A stretch of DNA of 64,000 bases from Rhabditophanes sp. KR3021 (Eukaryota > Nematoda > Chromadorea > Rhabditida > Alloionematidae). The notes under the pieces are model-generated. The model searched no databases, was not told where the DNA came from, and was given only the letters and a program-made list of their open reading frames with translations. Positions 1 to 11,457 of this stretch are shown in pieces. The first letter of the stretch is position 1; every line of letters begins with the position of its first letter. A program made the position numbers and the translations under genes. The stretch is taken from the NCBI GenBank assembly GCA_963281155.1, contig CAUJLY010000004.1, positions 5,084,001 to 5,148,000 of the forward strand, read 5' to 3'.

Positions 1-1454
1 GATCTGACCCATAATCAGAAATTGCAAAAGCTTCTCCCCACTTATTAACTATGACTGGTTTGTAACTCCCTTGTGTGGAGACCTTAACCCCCATACCTTT
101 AAATATTGTAAATAATAGAAAATAGAAAAATTAGTTACCAGGCACAATAACATAACCCTTAGGGATATACCCAAGATTGTTTACGTTAATAAGACCCATT
201 CCCAATGATCCTTGTAAATTAAGATTAGCAAAATTGATACCTATTCCGAATTGTGCAGTAGGCGTTATAGCCTCTTTATTGGATGCTGAGTATCCCTTTT
301 GTGCGTGCAACAGCCAGAACGCTGGATTTGATCTACCTACGGAATTGATTTTTGCCAAAATATCTCTCACATTTAAATGTGGTTTTTCCAAGACTACAGT
401 TTTAGTGGATGCTTCGTATTCAACACCACCTTTTAATTTATAACCAGGTATTATTAAACCATCATCGTCAATTGTCAAAGGACATCCAGATTCATCAACG
501 AATACTTTAATGATATCTCCATCTTGATTAAAACTCTTTAGATCTCCAGTGACTGTTTCGTAAAACACAGGCCAATATTCATTTGAACTTTGTAGAAATT
601 TAACTCCCAAATCAGTCATCCTATGAGTAAATGGTTAATAGGATAATCATGTATCACAATGCAACTAACATTAAATAACCAGCTGGAATGTTATAATTAT
701 TGAAGATTGCAGGAGAAATCCTCCCGAGATTAGCTGCCGATGCATCAAAGTTTTTAAAATCAAATCCGAGACCATATTTATTGTTTCCTTGTGGCTGTGC
801 ATTTGATATAGTAAATGAATGTCCCGGAATAGTATAATATCCAATAAATCTATAAAACCATATTATTGTTACTTCACTTTACTAACCTCGGTCCTAAGTT
901 CTCACACTCCGCAATTATTGTGCTTTGATCGAATTTTTTAGTTACAAATTGGTCATTAGGATTCCCATTAATGATTCTGCCATTATCTTCACGATACCCA
1001 GAGAATATATTTCCTTGGCCATCAACGATCATCGGACATCCTTTAGAATCAAAGACGACGTCAAATTGAGCGTCTTCTGTAAAAGTTACGCATTCACCAA
1101 CTTTTGAAGTATAAATTGGGAAGAAATTGGAGCTAGCCGAAATACGGACACCTATTAAGTTTTTAAATTAGTTGACTCTGCAAATAACTTACCCATATAA
1201 GGTATCATCACGTAATTATCTTTTGGTATTTTAATATTCAAGCCTCCTTTAATAAGGCCCATGTTAATAGGGCTGACAATGTCAATTCTTGACAAGTCAA
1301 TTGTTCCTGAAGAGTCTGTAGTATCCTGCCCACCTTCTCCATGAATAAATTTTTTCGTCGTTTCCGGCTCGACATCGTTGAGTGTCTCATTTGATCCATC
1401 CTCAGATGCAAAAACTAAGACAGCAAATAATGATAAGGGTATAAAGATTCGCAT
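1..1454 (-). CDS. Secreted protein with internal repeats, 3' end off window
   Basis: Not recognised as a named family. Exons on the minus strand are 1454-1193, 1151-887, 849-670, 620-139 and 96-1 (continuing past the left edge); all introns are GT-AG and 34-50 nt, and phases agree throughout. The first residues (MRIFIPLSLFAVLVFAS) are a clear signal peptide, so the product should be secreted. After an acidic Ser/Thr-rich stretch, a module recurs: a hydrophobic segment ending in an IP-x-GY-like motif, then GV(R/K) and a beta-rich part with a conserved GCP (DSKGCP, DESGCP). Three junctions of this kind (PYMGVRIS, TDLGVKFL, PGMGVKVS) are visible. Introns fall at equivalent places in the repeats, suggesting exon duplication. 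The function is unknown; a structural or matrix role is only a guess. Confidence 0.8.
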
Positions 1455-1489
1455 TGTCTAATTGTAGAAATAAATATAGAATTATTAAG

Positions 1490-1497
1490 TTTATATA
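1490..1497 (-). promoter_or_regulatory. TATA-like box of the repeat protein gene
   Basis: TATATAAA on the minus strand, about 36 bases before the ATG at 1454. This implies a very short 5' UTR. The rest of 1498-1827 is AT-rich and shows nothing else. Confidence 0.4.
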
Positions 1498-1827
1498 ATA
1501 AAAAGTTGTTTAATTAAGTATCGTTTACTTAACATGAATTTATTTTTAGCAAAAATATGTTTGCTTCCAATTGAGGGTAAAGATTGTAAAAGTACTTCCA
1601 ATTGAATAACTATATTTATTTTGTTGACATCTAAATCATAATATAAAAATTACAATCATAATAAGATGATAGACATATAATTAACAAAAACATTGAACTT
1701 GTGAAAAAAATAGATATTTATAAAAATAGGTTATTAAATATGCAATTTTGAGAGGTAAACATATCCACATAAATTTATATTCGATAACAACTATCACTTA
1801 TTCGGTTTTTTAAACTATTCAAATAAC

Positions 1828-1910
1828 GTCGGTTTGACCGAGTGGTTAAGGTGCTAGTTTCAGGTACTAGTTTTCGCAAGAAAGCGCAGGTTCGAACCCT
1901 GCAGCCGACA
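1828..1910 (+). tRNA. tRNA-Leu (anticodon CAG)
   Basis: 83-nt type II tRNA. The acceptor stem is GTCGGTT with AGCCGAC, and the A-box-like TGACCGAGTGG is present. The anticodon stem CTAGT/ACTAG holds the loop TTCAGGT, giving anticodon CAG. A long variable arm and the B box GGTTCGAACCC follow. No intron is present. It lies on the plus strand between two minus-strand genes. Confidence 0.95.
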
Positions 1911-2134
1911 TAATTTTTTATTCTTTTTTGTATGAACTTTAAACAATATTATATTAAAATAACAAATTATTTAACAAAAAATTTAATTATCTAAATATTA
2001 AACAATGTTATTTAAAGCTGAATCTGTGCTTTATGGAGACTCTCTATTATGGACAAACTCGGTTCAATGGACGCTCGTTTTAGACAGATTAAAATGTAAC
2101 TACTTAATAAACATTCACATAAACACTTTTATTT

Positions 2135-3203
2135 TTAGAGTTTTGAGGATTGAATTAAATCACAATTATTGAACATAGTCAACATTCCTTCCGCTAAAAA
2201 CTGTGCTTGGTGTTTTTGTAAAAAATGATTTCCTTTTTCAAAATAGCAACTTATTTTATTGGAACCTTTTTGGAATTCCTTTTTAATGCCTGACATATTG
2301 TCTTCATCATCTCCGTTGAATGTCTAAAAAGGAATGTTTTTTGTTATTTTAATTTATATAGGTGAAGTTACCAATTCTGAATCAAGTGTGAATCTATCTA
2401 CAAAATCTTTCGTTGCTTCAATGTCAATAATGGGATCATTTCCCCCATAAGCAATAAGTAATTTACTATACTGGCTGTTAAATTTTTCGACATACGGGAT
2501 TTGATCTTTCAGATCAACAGTGCCCATGCATTGAAATAAGTTGCCAATTATGTATGGATCGAGTTCATGTTTAGAATAACTCCAATTATAAACTAAAGAT
2601 AATTTATAGTAATTAAAGTCATAAACTTACGATATAAAGCAAGCCTCAAGTAAAAATATGAAAATACACCACGAGCTTTCCAAAAATAACCAAAGATTGT
2701 AAATATCCAGTAACTTTCTTTCAAGGCTTTGTATAATTTTACTGGCAAAGGATTTATCAATACGACACCTATACTATTCTTTGCATAAACAGTAACGAGT
2801 TTTAATGCATTTTCAGTACCCCTTGAATGCCCAACAAAGATTATTTTATCATGGACTTTGATTTTTTGCAAGACCGCTTTTACTAATAGAACCCTTTCTT
2901 GATTTGTGTGGGTAAACTGCTCGTTATTATCGGAAACACCAAAGCCACAAAAATTAATGCAAACACATCTGATTCTCTTCTTTTTTAAAAAAGGGACAAT
3001 GTACTTAAAGTCCTTGTAACTTCCTGGAGCTCCGTGAATAAATACAGCTGTACCTTCGCAAGAACCTAATGGCAAAGTGTCCTAAAAATTGTTAAAAATA
3101 AATAAAACTCTAAACTCACTTGAATAATCACATTTGCTTCAATAAGACCATTAGGTGTCTCAAATTCAATCTGAATTTCTCGCAAATTATTATTCTCGAT
3201 CAT
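2135..3203 (-). CDS. Alpha/beta hydrolase, DUF1057-like (paralogue 1)
   Basis: Exons 3203-3120, 3081-2631, 2592-2372 and 2323-2135 give 314 residues with consistent phases. The sequence has an oxyanion-type HGAPGS motif, the nucleophile elbow GHSRG (GxSxG), a candidate acid in the third exon (GGNDP) and a C-terminal histidine (KGNHF). These are the parts of an alpha/beta hydrolase catalytic triad. Overall similarity is to the uncharacterised hydrolases known best from nematodes (DUF1057); the substrate is unknown. There is no signal peptide, so it is probably cytosolic. A clear paralogue lies at 26851-27977 with the first intron at the same place, just before D-T-(L/M)-P. Confidence 0.88.
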
Positions 3204-3344
3204 TAAGGTATTTTATTAGCGATAAACAATGTTTACATACGAATAATTGTCTACTTTATTTAACGTAGTCTGTATTGCTTAAAACAATTTATAGACACGT
3301 GGAGAATAGCGCTGTAGTTTAATATCAGTAAAGTGTAGACTACA

Positions 3345-3434
3345 TTTTGATTATATGTTGTATTTTGCTAAAATGTTGTACTTTGATAATATGTTGCATT
3401 TTGATAATATGTTGTATGTTGATAATATGTTGTA
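3345..3434. repeat. 18-nt minisatellite, five units
   Basis: Five near-identical copies of an 18-nt unit (TTTTGATAATATGTTGTA-like) in direct tandem, with a partial sixth. It sits in the 300-base gap between the hydrolase start and tRNA-Thr, where nothing else is visible. Confidence 0.85.
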
Positions 3435-3504
3435 TTTTCATTATTTAGAGGTTAATTCGTGGAAAAAATAGGCAACATATAAATTTCGAAAGAATCAAAA
3501 AGGA

Positions 3505-3576
3505 TGCCACTTGCAGGGTTTGAACCTGCGACCTTCTGTTTACGAGACAGACGCTCTGCCACTGAGCTAAAGTGGC
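3505..3576 (-). tRNA. tRNA-Thr (anticodon CGT)
   Basis: 72-nt cloverleaf on the minus strand. The acceptor stem GCCACTT/AAGTGGC is perfect. The D-arm TAGCTCAGTGG, anticodon loop CTCGTAA (anticodon CGT, reading ACG) and T-arm GCAGGTTCAAACCTGC are present. The discriminator base is A. Confidence 0.95.
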
Positions 3577-3840
3577 TGATAGAGATTTTATTCTTTTAGT
3601 TTATATTTACCTCGTTCGAGTTCCTACCGCGAAAAGTTGTCAACTTAGCACAAGCAAAGCATGTACATTATTAATATTGCGTATCGTATTATCAATTTTC
3701 TGTAACTCAAATCATAAAATACAGTCTTTAGATGTCGTATTAAAGGTATATAATATTAAAGAGTTGTTTTTGCCAATAACAAATTGTATCAAAATTTACG
3801 TGTATCATGCCAGTATTTAAAATATGTTATCGTAAAATGA

Positions 3841-4536
3841 ACTGAAAATAGAGTAATCTTTTACCATTGCATTACCCTATTCAACAAGCTTCAACTAACA
3901 GTCTTTGTCGCCGTAGCTATAAATGTTATCTACCTTTTATTACTTACTTCGATTGCCTGCGGAAAGAAAAACATTTTGAAGAGAACAATAATGCCCGCAA
4001 TATGGATAAGGTCAATGCTGTTAGGAACAACAAACTGGAAGCAAGCATGATCCTCAAGCTGATTTGAACTCAAAGGTTAAATCAGATAATATTAAAAAGA
4101 ATGCCCAACCAAAGAACCAAACAACACTGTTTCTGAGGATAAAATTAATAAGAAATCTGGCGGCAAAAATAATGGAAAGTCACCGGAGAAGGCTGATGGA
4201 GATAAGAACGGACTTGCTGGAAAATCTAGTACTACTCCAAAAGAAGCACCAAACGAAGTTGCCCCAAAAACAAATGCCCTCAATATTGTTTCGGATTCTA
4301 AAGTTACTGGCTCTGACAAACGGAAACCCGCTCCAGCAGCTGCTGAGGTTGACGTCCAAACAGGTATCACTGATGAAAACTCCCTCAAAAATGATGACAC
4401 ACTCAAGTTTGTAGAAAGCTTGCCGATCGACAAAGATTCAATCAAGTCCAACCAGATGACAGAAAGAAAAAATTATAATTATCTTATTATGTTACCGATG
4501 CTTGAATACCTTCTATTATTCTTTTGTGCATTCTAA
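3841..4536 (+). pseudogene. Frame-broken lysine/asparagine-rich coding relic
   Basis: Plausible protein sequence runs through here but changes frame three times. A hydrophobic leader-like stretch (INVIYLLLLTSIACG) at about 3919-3963 is in one frame. A Lys/Asn-rich stretch at about 3970-4045 is in the next, another at 4045-4115 in the third. A long open stretch from about 4100 to the TAA at 4536 returns to the first frame; it is rich in Lys, Ser, Ala and Pro and ends in a hydrophobic tail. Each switch corresponds to loss of one base (or gain of two), often near A-runs. No ATG opens the leader frame. It may be a decayed gene for a secreted or membrane protein, or base errors in the sequence. 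No family is recognised. Confidence 0.4.
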
Positions 4537-5224
4537 TGGATCTATCATATAAATACAACCTATCTGAATCGAGAACACTCATATTATACAATTTATATTT
4601 ATTATGCCAGACTTGAAGTAAATATTTGTAATTTAAATGGTCCTTATTATTTGTAAGATGACGGACGATTAATATAAATTGTGGTTTTTGCAGTATAAAA
4701 TGCGGTTCTAATATTCGTTTTATGATTTTAATTTAATATTTTAATTTTTATTGTCACTTTTGTGATATGAAATGTGTGTTTTCTCCATGTGATTAGCATT
4801 TTGGTGGCTGAAGTATTTCATCATAAATAGTATAAGTCTTTTTTGTTCATCATTTGATGTTTCCTTAAATTTATCAGAAAAAATCTCATTTTAAACACAA
4901 AATAGATAAGATTATTAATAGTTTAAGGAATAATCAACTGAGTTAAACGTTATTAATCTCGCTGGTATCACAAAAACATCATTCAAGAGACTATTTTGAT
5001 CCATCAAGCTTTTTATCAAGTAAAAGTCTATCGCTTATGTATATTCAATAACATTTCAGATGATAAGTAAATAAGGCAAAATTTTAACGTGCATTATCTT
5101 ATCTAATCAACTAAAAAAAGACTAATAATAATAACTAACTTTTATTGTTTGTCAGATTTCATTAAAACTAAGGAACAATTCTTTGCTGTTAATATCTGTA
5201 TATTTATATTTTATATATAATATA
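4537..5224. other. AT-rich spacer
   Basis: Upstream region of the OATP gene. I see no gene, RNA or repeat structure here; an undetected non-coding first exon of the transporter could lie in it. Confidence 0.5.
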
Positions 5225-8200
5225 ATGAAAGAACAGTACTTGGTATGTTTACTAATTAGGTTTGTAAAATCAGTATTTTCAGATATGGTGTTTTATTGGA
5301 GTCTTTTTGACTGTGTACTTCGTTGAAGCAATTGCTGGCTTTTATATGACAACGAATATTGTAAATCTGGAAAGACAGTTTCAAATTCCAAGTAAAATAT
5401 CTGGATTGATGGTGAGTGCTTCCGATTTTGGGTACATTCCAACAGTCATTTTTATATCATTTATTGGATCCAAATCAAATCGTGCCAAATTTATAGGAGG
5501 TGGCTGCATGTTGATCGCAATTGCCAATATTATGATTGGCTATTCTCATTTTTTGTTCCCAACTCCAACTGCAAGCATGACGTCATTCAGGGTCGAATCT
5601 ATACTTGAAAGAGACTTAAACAGATGGAGCAATGATTCTGTGACAGTGCAAGATTTTTTGACTTATCTAAAAAATTATAATGGAGGTGTAGGAATAGGAA
5701 ATTTAAATTCCATTATGGGTAAAAATCCATTGCAAATATTAAATCAAGGGTCTCAGCAACAAATAATCGCTTTGTCTAACACTACTAAGATTGGCTTTGT
5801 AAAAAGTATCGACGTGTCACAAGAAAAAAATGAATTATTGAGAATGTTTAAGTCTACATTTTTTTATTGCAACTCACCAACTTCACAAGACGACCAATTG
5901 TGTATTTCATACTTCGCTTTCCTGAGGGAGTATAACAATGTTGACCCTATAGAACTATCGGAATACCGTCAATTAATTCATTCTTCCTATGCTTACTGTG
6001 ACATGGGATTAAACCAAATGAAAAATATTTCGCATGACTTAAAGTGTGCCGAAAATACAAGTTCAATGCAACCAACAATATTGATATTTGCCGGCTTAAT
6101 TATTCTGGGTATTGGTAGAACAGTTCCTTTTTCGCTGGGGCTACCATTAGTAGACGATAATATTGCAAAGAGAAATCTCTCCACATTTTATGGTAAGGCA
6201 ATATAAATGAACAACATTGTAATATTTTTCAGCCTTTATGTTTATTATTAGGATCTTAGGGCCTTCCCTTGCCTTTGCAATTGGATCAATTGTCAATACA
6301 AAAGTTCGTTGCTCATTGCGAACACATATTATTAATATTTTAATTTAGTATTATATTGATGATGTACCACCTGGAATGACAGTGAGAGATCCAAACTGGA
6401 TTGGCGCATGGTATATTGGTTTCTTTTTAATCGGATGTGGTTTATTCGTCCCTTCCCTAATTATGTTTTTGTTCCCCAGCGGAAGTAGCGACAAAACTGA
6501 TGGTAATGAGGTTGAAATGGAAACATTTGTTGATGGAAAGAAAGTTAAGCCTAAGAGTAAACCTAAATTACATTTAGTAGACAAGCATTTGAAGAAGAAT
6601 AAGAAAGGAGTAGTAAAACCACCAATGACGATATCATCAACAATACGGGAGTTTACTTCTGCTATGGGGGAATGCTTCAAAAAGCCAGTATTTGTTGCTA
6701 TTACCATAGGAAAGACTATTGATGTGTTTGCATTCAAGGGATTCTTTTTGTTTCTAAACAAATATCTAGGTAAAATTTTTTAAAAAATAGTGCGAATGCG
6801 CATCTGTATATGCCATTCGCGCGAAAGTAAAAAATGTGCGAATCTGCATATACATGTAGATCCGCACATGAATGAAATAAACAAAGCAATACATAGTTAT
6901 CAAAATAACATAATCACTTTATACGTCAAATTATAAACATATGATGTATACTGATTTAAATTTTAAATTAAATGAAGATTAGGATTGAACACTCATAATT
7001 TGTGATCAAGTTATTAATATTGGCAATAGAAGATCAAAACATGGCTGTGGTACTTTTTAGATTTATATTACATTTGTGTTGTGCTTGTATTATTATTAAG
7101 CCGACGCATAGCTTGAGATTTTAAGTATTTTTAGGTTTAAGTTTGACAATTTTCTTAGGTAAGCAATTACTCCATTTGTTTTCAAATTAGCGCATTTAAA
7201 ATGTTCTAATAATTGAAAACTTCTCATTATTTCTAGTAATAAGATCATCATTTTGTTCATTTTAAAAAAATGTGCGAAGCACACATGTAATAGTTCATTC
7301 ACACAAAAATAAAGAGTACAATGTTAATATATTCAATATTTAGAAATTCAGGTATTTTATTTTTATTTTTATTTATTCTAATAAATTTTAGTTTGACGTG
7401 CCACAATATCTCGCTAACAAATATATTGGTATCTATGGAATATCAGGCTTTGCCTCGGGAACAATTATAGGATCAATTATAATGAGGTAATTGGCAACGT
7501 TAATAAATAATATTTATGAGTTATTTAGAGTGTATAAATTGGAAGGACGGAAGGCTGCAGGTTACATTTTGATTTTCAGTACTTTAGGAGCATTTTTGAC
7601 TTTTTTGAACTCACAAACAGGCTGCGAAAGTACTATTACGCAATTATCAGAGATGGGTGCAAAAAATAATTTTAATTTTGCAAATAATACCTGTATTAGC
7701 GATTGTGGATGTGAAGGAGTTACTTTGTATCCAGTTTGTGACATATCTGGAAATCCCTACTATAGTCCGTGCAATGCCGGTTGTCCCCTACCAACAAATA
7801 TTTCCTCAATATTGACGGATGATAAATCCTCCACAACGGAATTAATTTTCAATAATTGTACATGTACTAAGGACAACTCAGAAACCGTATCAAGAAAATA
7901 CTGTCACGTTGAGCAATGTAATTTAATTAAACATTTTATTATTTTTAACTTAAATAATTTTAGGCAGTACAAATTTAGTATATTTCTTTATTAATATGTG
8001 CATTTCGGGATTTTTCGGCGGACTTGCGGTTGTTCCATCAGTGATGATTGGGCTTCGCGCGGTTGCTCCTGAACATAGATCGATTGCTTTGGGTTTCCAA
8101 GGCTTTATTGTGTCTTTAGTAGCTACTTTGCCATCCCCTACATTTTGGGGTGCAGTAATTGATAGCAATTGTCGTTTTTGGAACAAAACGTGTGATGGTG

Positions 8201-8445
8201 AAGGAGCATGCATATTTTTCGATACACATAACTTAAGATTTTATCTTTACGTTACGTATGGATGTATTCGCATATTATCATTAATCTCAGATGTGATGGT
8301 TTACATCTATGGAAAAGATATTCAGTTAGCTGTTGGATTAGAAGACGATGTAGCAGATAGTGATGATGAAGAAGAAAACATTAAAGAATTAGATCCGAAG
8401 GTAGATTTGACTATTAGTGATACAAAGAAGGCCATTGATTTATAA
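5225..8445 (+). CDS. Organic anion transporter (OATP/SLCO family)
   Basis: Twelve-TM solute carrier of the plasma membrane, about 797 residues. Exons: 5225-5242, 5283-6192, 6233-6303, 6349-6769, 7344-7351, 7392-7486, 7529-7917 and 7964-8445. The 8-nt exon at 7344-7351 restores the frame and supplies the E-I-Q of the family's KYLExQF-like stretch. Family marks are the TM1-3 region (GFYMTTNIVNLER), a large loop with a Kazal-type cysteine pattern (PVC...SPCNAGC, residues about 590-625) and the C-terminal LPSPTFWGAVID. The acidic tail (DSDDEEENIKE) is cytosolic. The first coding exon is only 18 nt, so the ATG at 5225 is the least certain point. A polyA signal AATAAA lies near 8476. Substrates are expected to be amphipathic organic anions. 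Confidence 0.93.
6790..7304. repeat. Hairpin-bearing insertion in the OATP intron
   Basis: The 574-nt intron 6770-7343 is far longer than its neighbours. It carries three related inverted repeats built on TGTGCGAA: 6790-6822 (stem GTGCGAATG/CATTCGCGC), 6835-6868 (near-perfect 34-nt palindrome) and 7271-7304 (weaker). Two lie near the left end and one near the right, as in a small non-autonomous element. No open frame and no clear target-site duplication are visible. Confidence 0.35.
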
Positions 8446-8679
8446 TGATTCTTATTATACAAATCATATTGCTCAATAAAATATTATTATAGCCTATGTA
8501 TAAATCAATTATTATTTATGAAAAAGGAATAATAATGAAGTAAAGTATCAAAAAGGCCGTTAATAGTTATTAATCACACGTTATTTCAAAATGTCATATA
8601 TTGTTTATTCATTATTAAAGAAAATGTTTTATAACGCATATCAAATTCTTTTTAAAGAGGATAATTTCGAAAATATCAA

Positions 8680-9031
8680 TTATTCATTATGGCCGGAACC
8701 CTCCTTCTCTTCGCCAGATGATGATGAGCGGTTTGTTGCTTTTTTTGATTCTTCAGCACCTGATCCCTCTTCTGTTCCCACTTTGATCTAAGTAAAAGAA
8801 ACAATAATTATTATCATGAGTTTAATAAATTACCAGCTCTTCATCTGTATCCTTTTTCTTGTTGTCCTTTTCTTCTTTACTTTCTGATGAGGAGGAACTT
8901 GAATCTTTATCGGATTTTCTTGTGAAGCGTTGAACAATTAGTTGATCATCGTTAAAAGAATTATGAACTGAGTATGAAGAAACGATAGATAATGAAAGAA
9001 TGAGTAATAACACAGACAAAAAGATCTTCAT
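8680..9031 (-). CDS. Small secreted Ser/Glu/Lys-rich protein
   Basis: Exons 9031-8834 and 8787-8680 join in frame to give 101 residues. The start is taken at the ATG at 9031, because MKIFLSVLLLILSLSIVSS is an excellent signal peptide; an upstream ATG at 9061 would bury it. After the signal, the protein is hydrophilic with a run of six serines and many Glu, Asp and Lys residues, and has no cysteines. It could be a secreted acidic peptide or propeptide, with a possible dibasic-type site (RFTRK) near residue 38. No family is recognised. Confidence 0.72.
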
Positions 9032-9969
9032 ATTGGTAGAATGGAAAAGACTTTTTTGCATAAAAATGTTATAAAAACTTAACTAGGTCAAATTTGAGTA
9101 GCTATGGAATAGTCCAAGTGAATGACTTTCTTTGTAGCAATTTCCTATTATAAAATAATTGGAAACAAGTAAAGAAACAACAATCTCAATGACAATTTTA
9201 TCACAATGAAGAATGCCAAAAGAATAGTCTTATATATACGTAAACAATCAAAATTAATTTAGGGTAGAAACGTTGTGCAATGACAGCATTTTACATTCTT
9301 TCAATTGATAGAACACGCCCCTACGGTGTTGGCTCAATGCTAATGTTAAAGCAATAAACAAAGGGCATGTGAAAAAGTCGCTGGTTAGTAACAGCATGAG
9401 TGTGGAAACATTTTTTATCTAAAGTATGTATATTCTTTCTTTGTTGATCCATTTTGCAAAGTACACTTCTTTATCATTGTATTCATTAGACAATAAATGC
9501 CAATTTATCCTCTCTAATCGTGTCTTACGTCAGGTAATGTTAAATGTCATATGAGAAAATGTTTGCAAATATATAATTAGAAAAAAGTCACGTTTTGTAT
9601 ATAAAGGAATGATAAGAGATTGGCAAATTTTTACTCATCATACTTTCATTGCATTTTAATAAATACTTATAGTAAATGTTATCTAGAGAACACTTACTTT
9701 AATTAAGTGATTTTTTAAAACATCTCAGCTAGTTCATCTTCTTGTCAATTTGATTCTTAAAATTTGCAAATTGGACGTATTAAGTTAGATACTCCGCTGA
9801 TATATGATAAATAACTGGTACCTGATCTTTAATAAAAATAAGCACTGAACATAACATACTACAGTCTATAATTGTACACAACTACAAACTACTCAAACGC
9901 AAATCAATGTTATCATGAATTCAAGGTATAAAATGATTAAAATATATGCATTTTCAATCACAATACTAA
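9032..9969. other. Intergenic spacer between divergent genes
   Basis: Upstream of both the secreted protein (minus) and the reductase (plus), so it should hold both promoters. No coding, tRNA or repeat structure is evident. Confidence 0.5.
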
Positions 9970-11103
9970 ATGGCCTGTCCAAATCCAGAACAATTTTTTA
10001 AAATTCGCGATGATGTTGCTTTGAAAGATGGCACTTACAATGGAAAGGTTGTTTTGATTACGGGAGGAGGATCTGGACTTGGTAAATAAAATCATTTATA
10101 AGTTACACGTTAACATGTTTATTAAGGTAAGCAAGCTGCTATCAAATTCTCTAAACTTGGTGGTATGGTTGTGATCGCTTCACGAAAGTTGGATATTTTG
10201 AAAAAGGCTGCTGAGGAAATCTCACAAATAAGTGGAAACAAAGTAAGTGGTGATCATTTAATTAACTAGTATGTACAAACAGACATTTGATTCCATTAAT
10301 GTTTATATTACATAAATAAGACATTCATATTTGATAAATCAGGTTTTACCAATTCAAATGGACGTTAGAGATGCCAAAGCAGTCAGTGCCGCTGTAGATG
10401 AAATTGAAAAAGTATTTGGAAGATTACCTGATGTCTGTTTAAACAATTCGGCTGCGAATTTCATTTCAGCTACGGAAAGACTTTCACCGAATGCAATAAA
10501 TGTGATCGTCGAAATCGTTTTGATTGGTACAGCAAATGTAACTCTTGAAATCGGAAGACGTATCATTAAGAAAAAGAGCCAGGGATGTGTTTTTGCATTT
10601 ATTTCAACATTGTACGCTAGTAGTACTGCCGAGTTCACAGTAGCTAGCGGTATGGCTAAGAGTGGAATTGAGAACTTGTCAAGGAGTTTGTGTTCCGAAT
10701 GGGGGTTTGTAAATAGTTCTAACTAATATAAATTAAGATATCTATCGCCAATTTTAGGAAATACGGAATGAGGTTCAACGTGATAGCACCAGGAGGTATT
10801 CCAACAGAAGGGGCTTTTGGAGCTCTCAGCTTCCTTTCAATGGAAGATTCTATTGAAGTAGCCAAGAAAAAGGTTCCATGTGGGCGCTTAGGAACAGCCG
10901 ATGAACTAGGCAACCTTATTACATTTATTTGTAGTGATTATTGCAGTTGGCTAAACGGCTCTTTGATTACATTTGACGGTGGCGCTCATTTGTTTGGGAA
11001 CGGGGGTGCAATTGCTAATGGCGATCTACATAGATTTGATTCTGACGAATGGGATACAATCGAAAAGGTCATTCGCGGAAGAGCCCACAAGAATAAACTT
11101 TAA
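9970..11103 (+). CDS. 2,4-dienoyl-CoA reductase (SDR family)
   Basis: NADPH-dependent reductase for beta-oxidation of unsaturated fatty acids. Exons 9970-10081, 10127-10242, 10343-10704 and 10758-11103 give 311 residues. The cofactor motif is ITGGGSGLGK, followed by IASRKLD (NADP-type Arg), MDVRD and NNSAANFIS; NFISxTERLSPNA is diagnostic for DECR. The catalytic region has TLYASS...GMAKSGIE, and the C-terminal half has KYGMRFNV, PCGRLGT and the family's NG(S/A) with FDGG. It resembles the mitochondrial DECR1 type more than the peroxisomal DECR2. However, the N-terminus (MACPNPEQFF) is not a convincing mitochondrial presequence, and no peroxisomal SKL-type tail is present (ends HKNKL). Confidence 0.95.
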
Positions 11104-11457
11104 AAAGTTAATAAGCAGCCTCTCCATAAATTTATATGAATGTTATGTAACAATATAACCAACTTTAAAGAAGCTTCAAAATATTAGTTATGACAATCAC
11201 TTATCTATTTTTGATTCAATTTAGTTAAAACAAATGCATTTATCTTAAATTTATTTAACTAAACACTTTTTATAAAAAAGCTAGAGAATTTGTACATTAA
11301 CATAATAAATCGTTAAAATTATGGTCCTACTGTGTCCGCTCCATTGAAAAAAGCGTAATGTTTTAGGTATAAATGAGCATTAACATTTTCCTGAAATGAT
11401 TTGGGAACATTATTTAGATTATATTTGTTGTTTTAATAATTTTTTAAATTTAATTTG

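Noticed and set aside
4092..4451. Minus-strand frame of 119 codons rich in Ser, Phe and Pro
   Set aside because: Mirror of the Lys/Ser/Pro-rich plus-strand stretch; its hydrophobic composition is what the complement of such sequence gives.
6350..7490. Idea that the OATP is a frame-broken pseudogene
   Set aside because: The 8-nt microexon at 7344-7351 restores the frame and a conserved motif; all other junctions are in phase.
8591..8791. Plus-strand frame of 66 codons
   Set aside because: Opposite strand of the second exon of the secreted Ser/Glu-rich protein, which splices cleanly on the minus strand.
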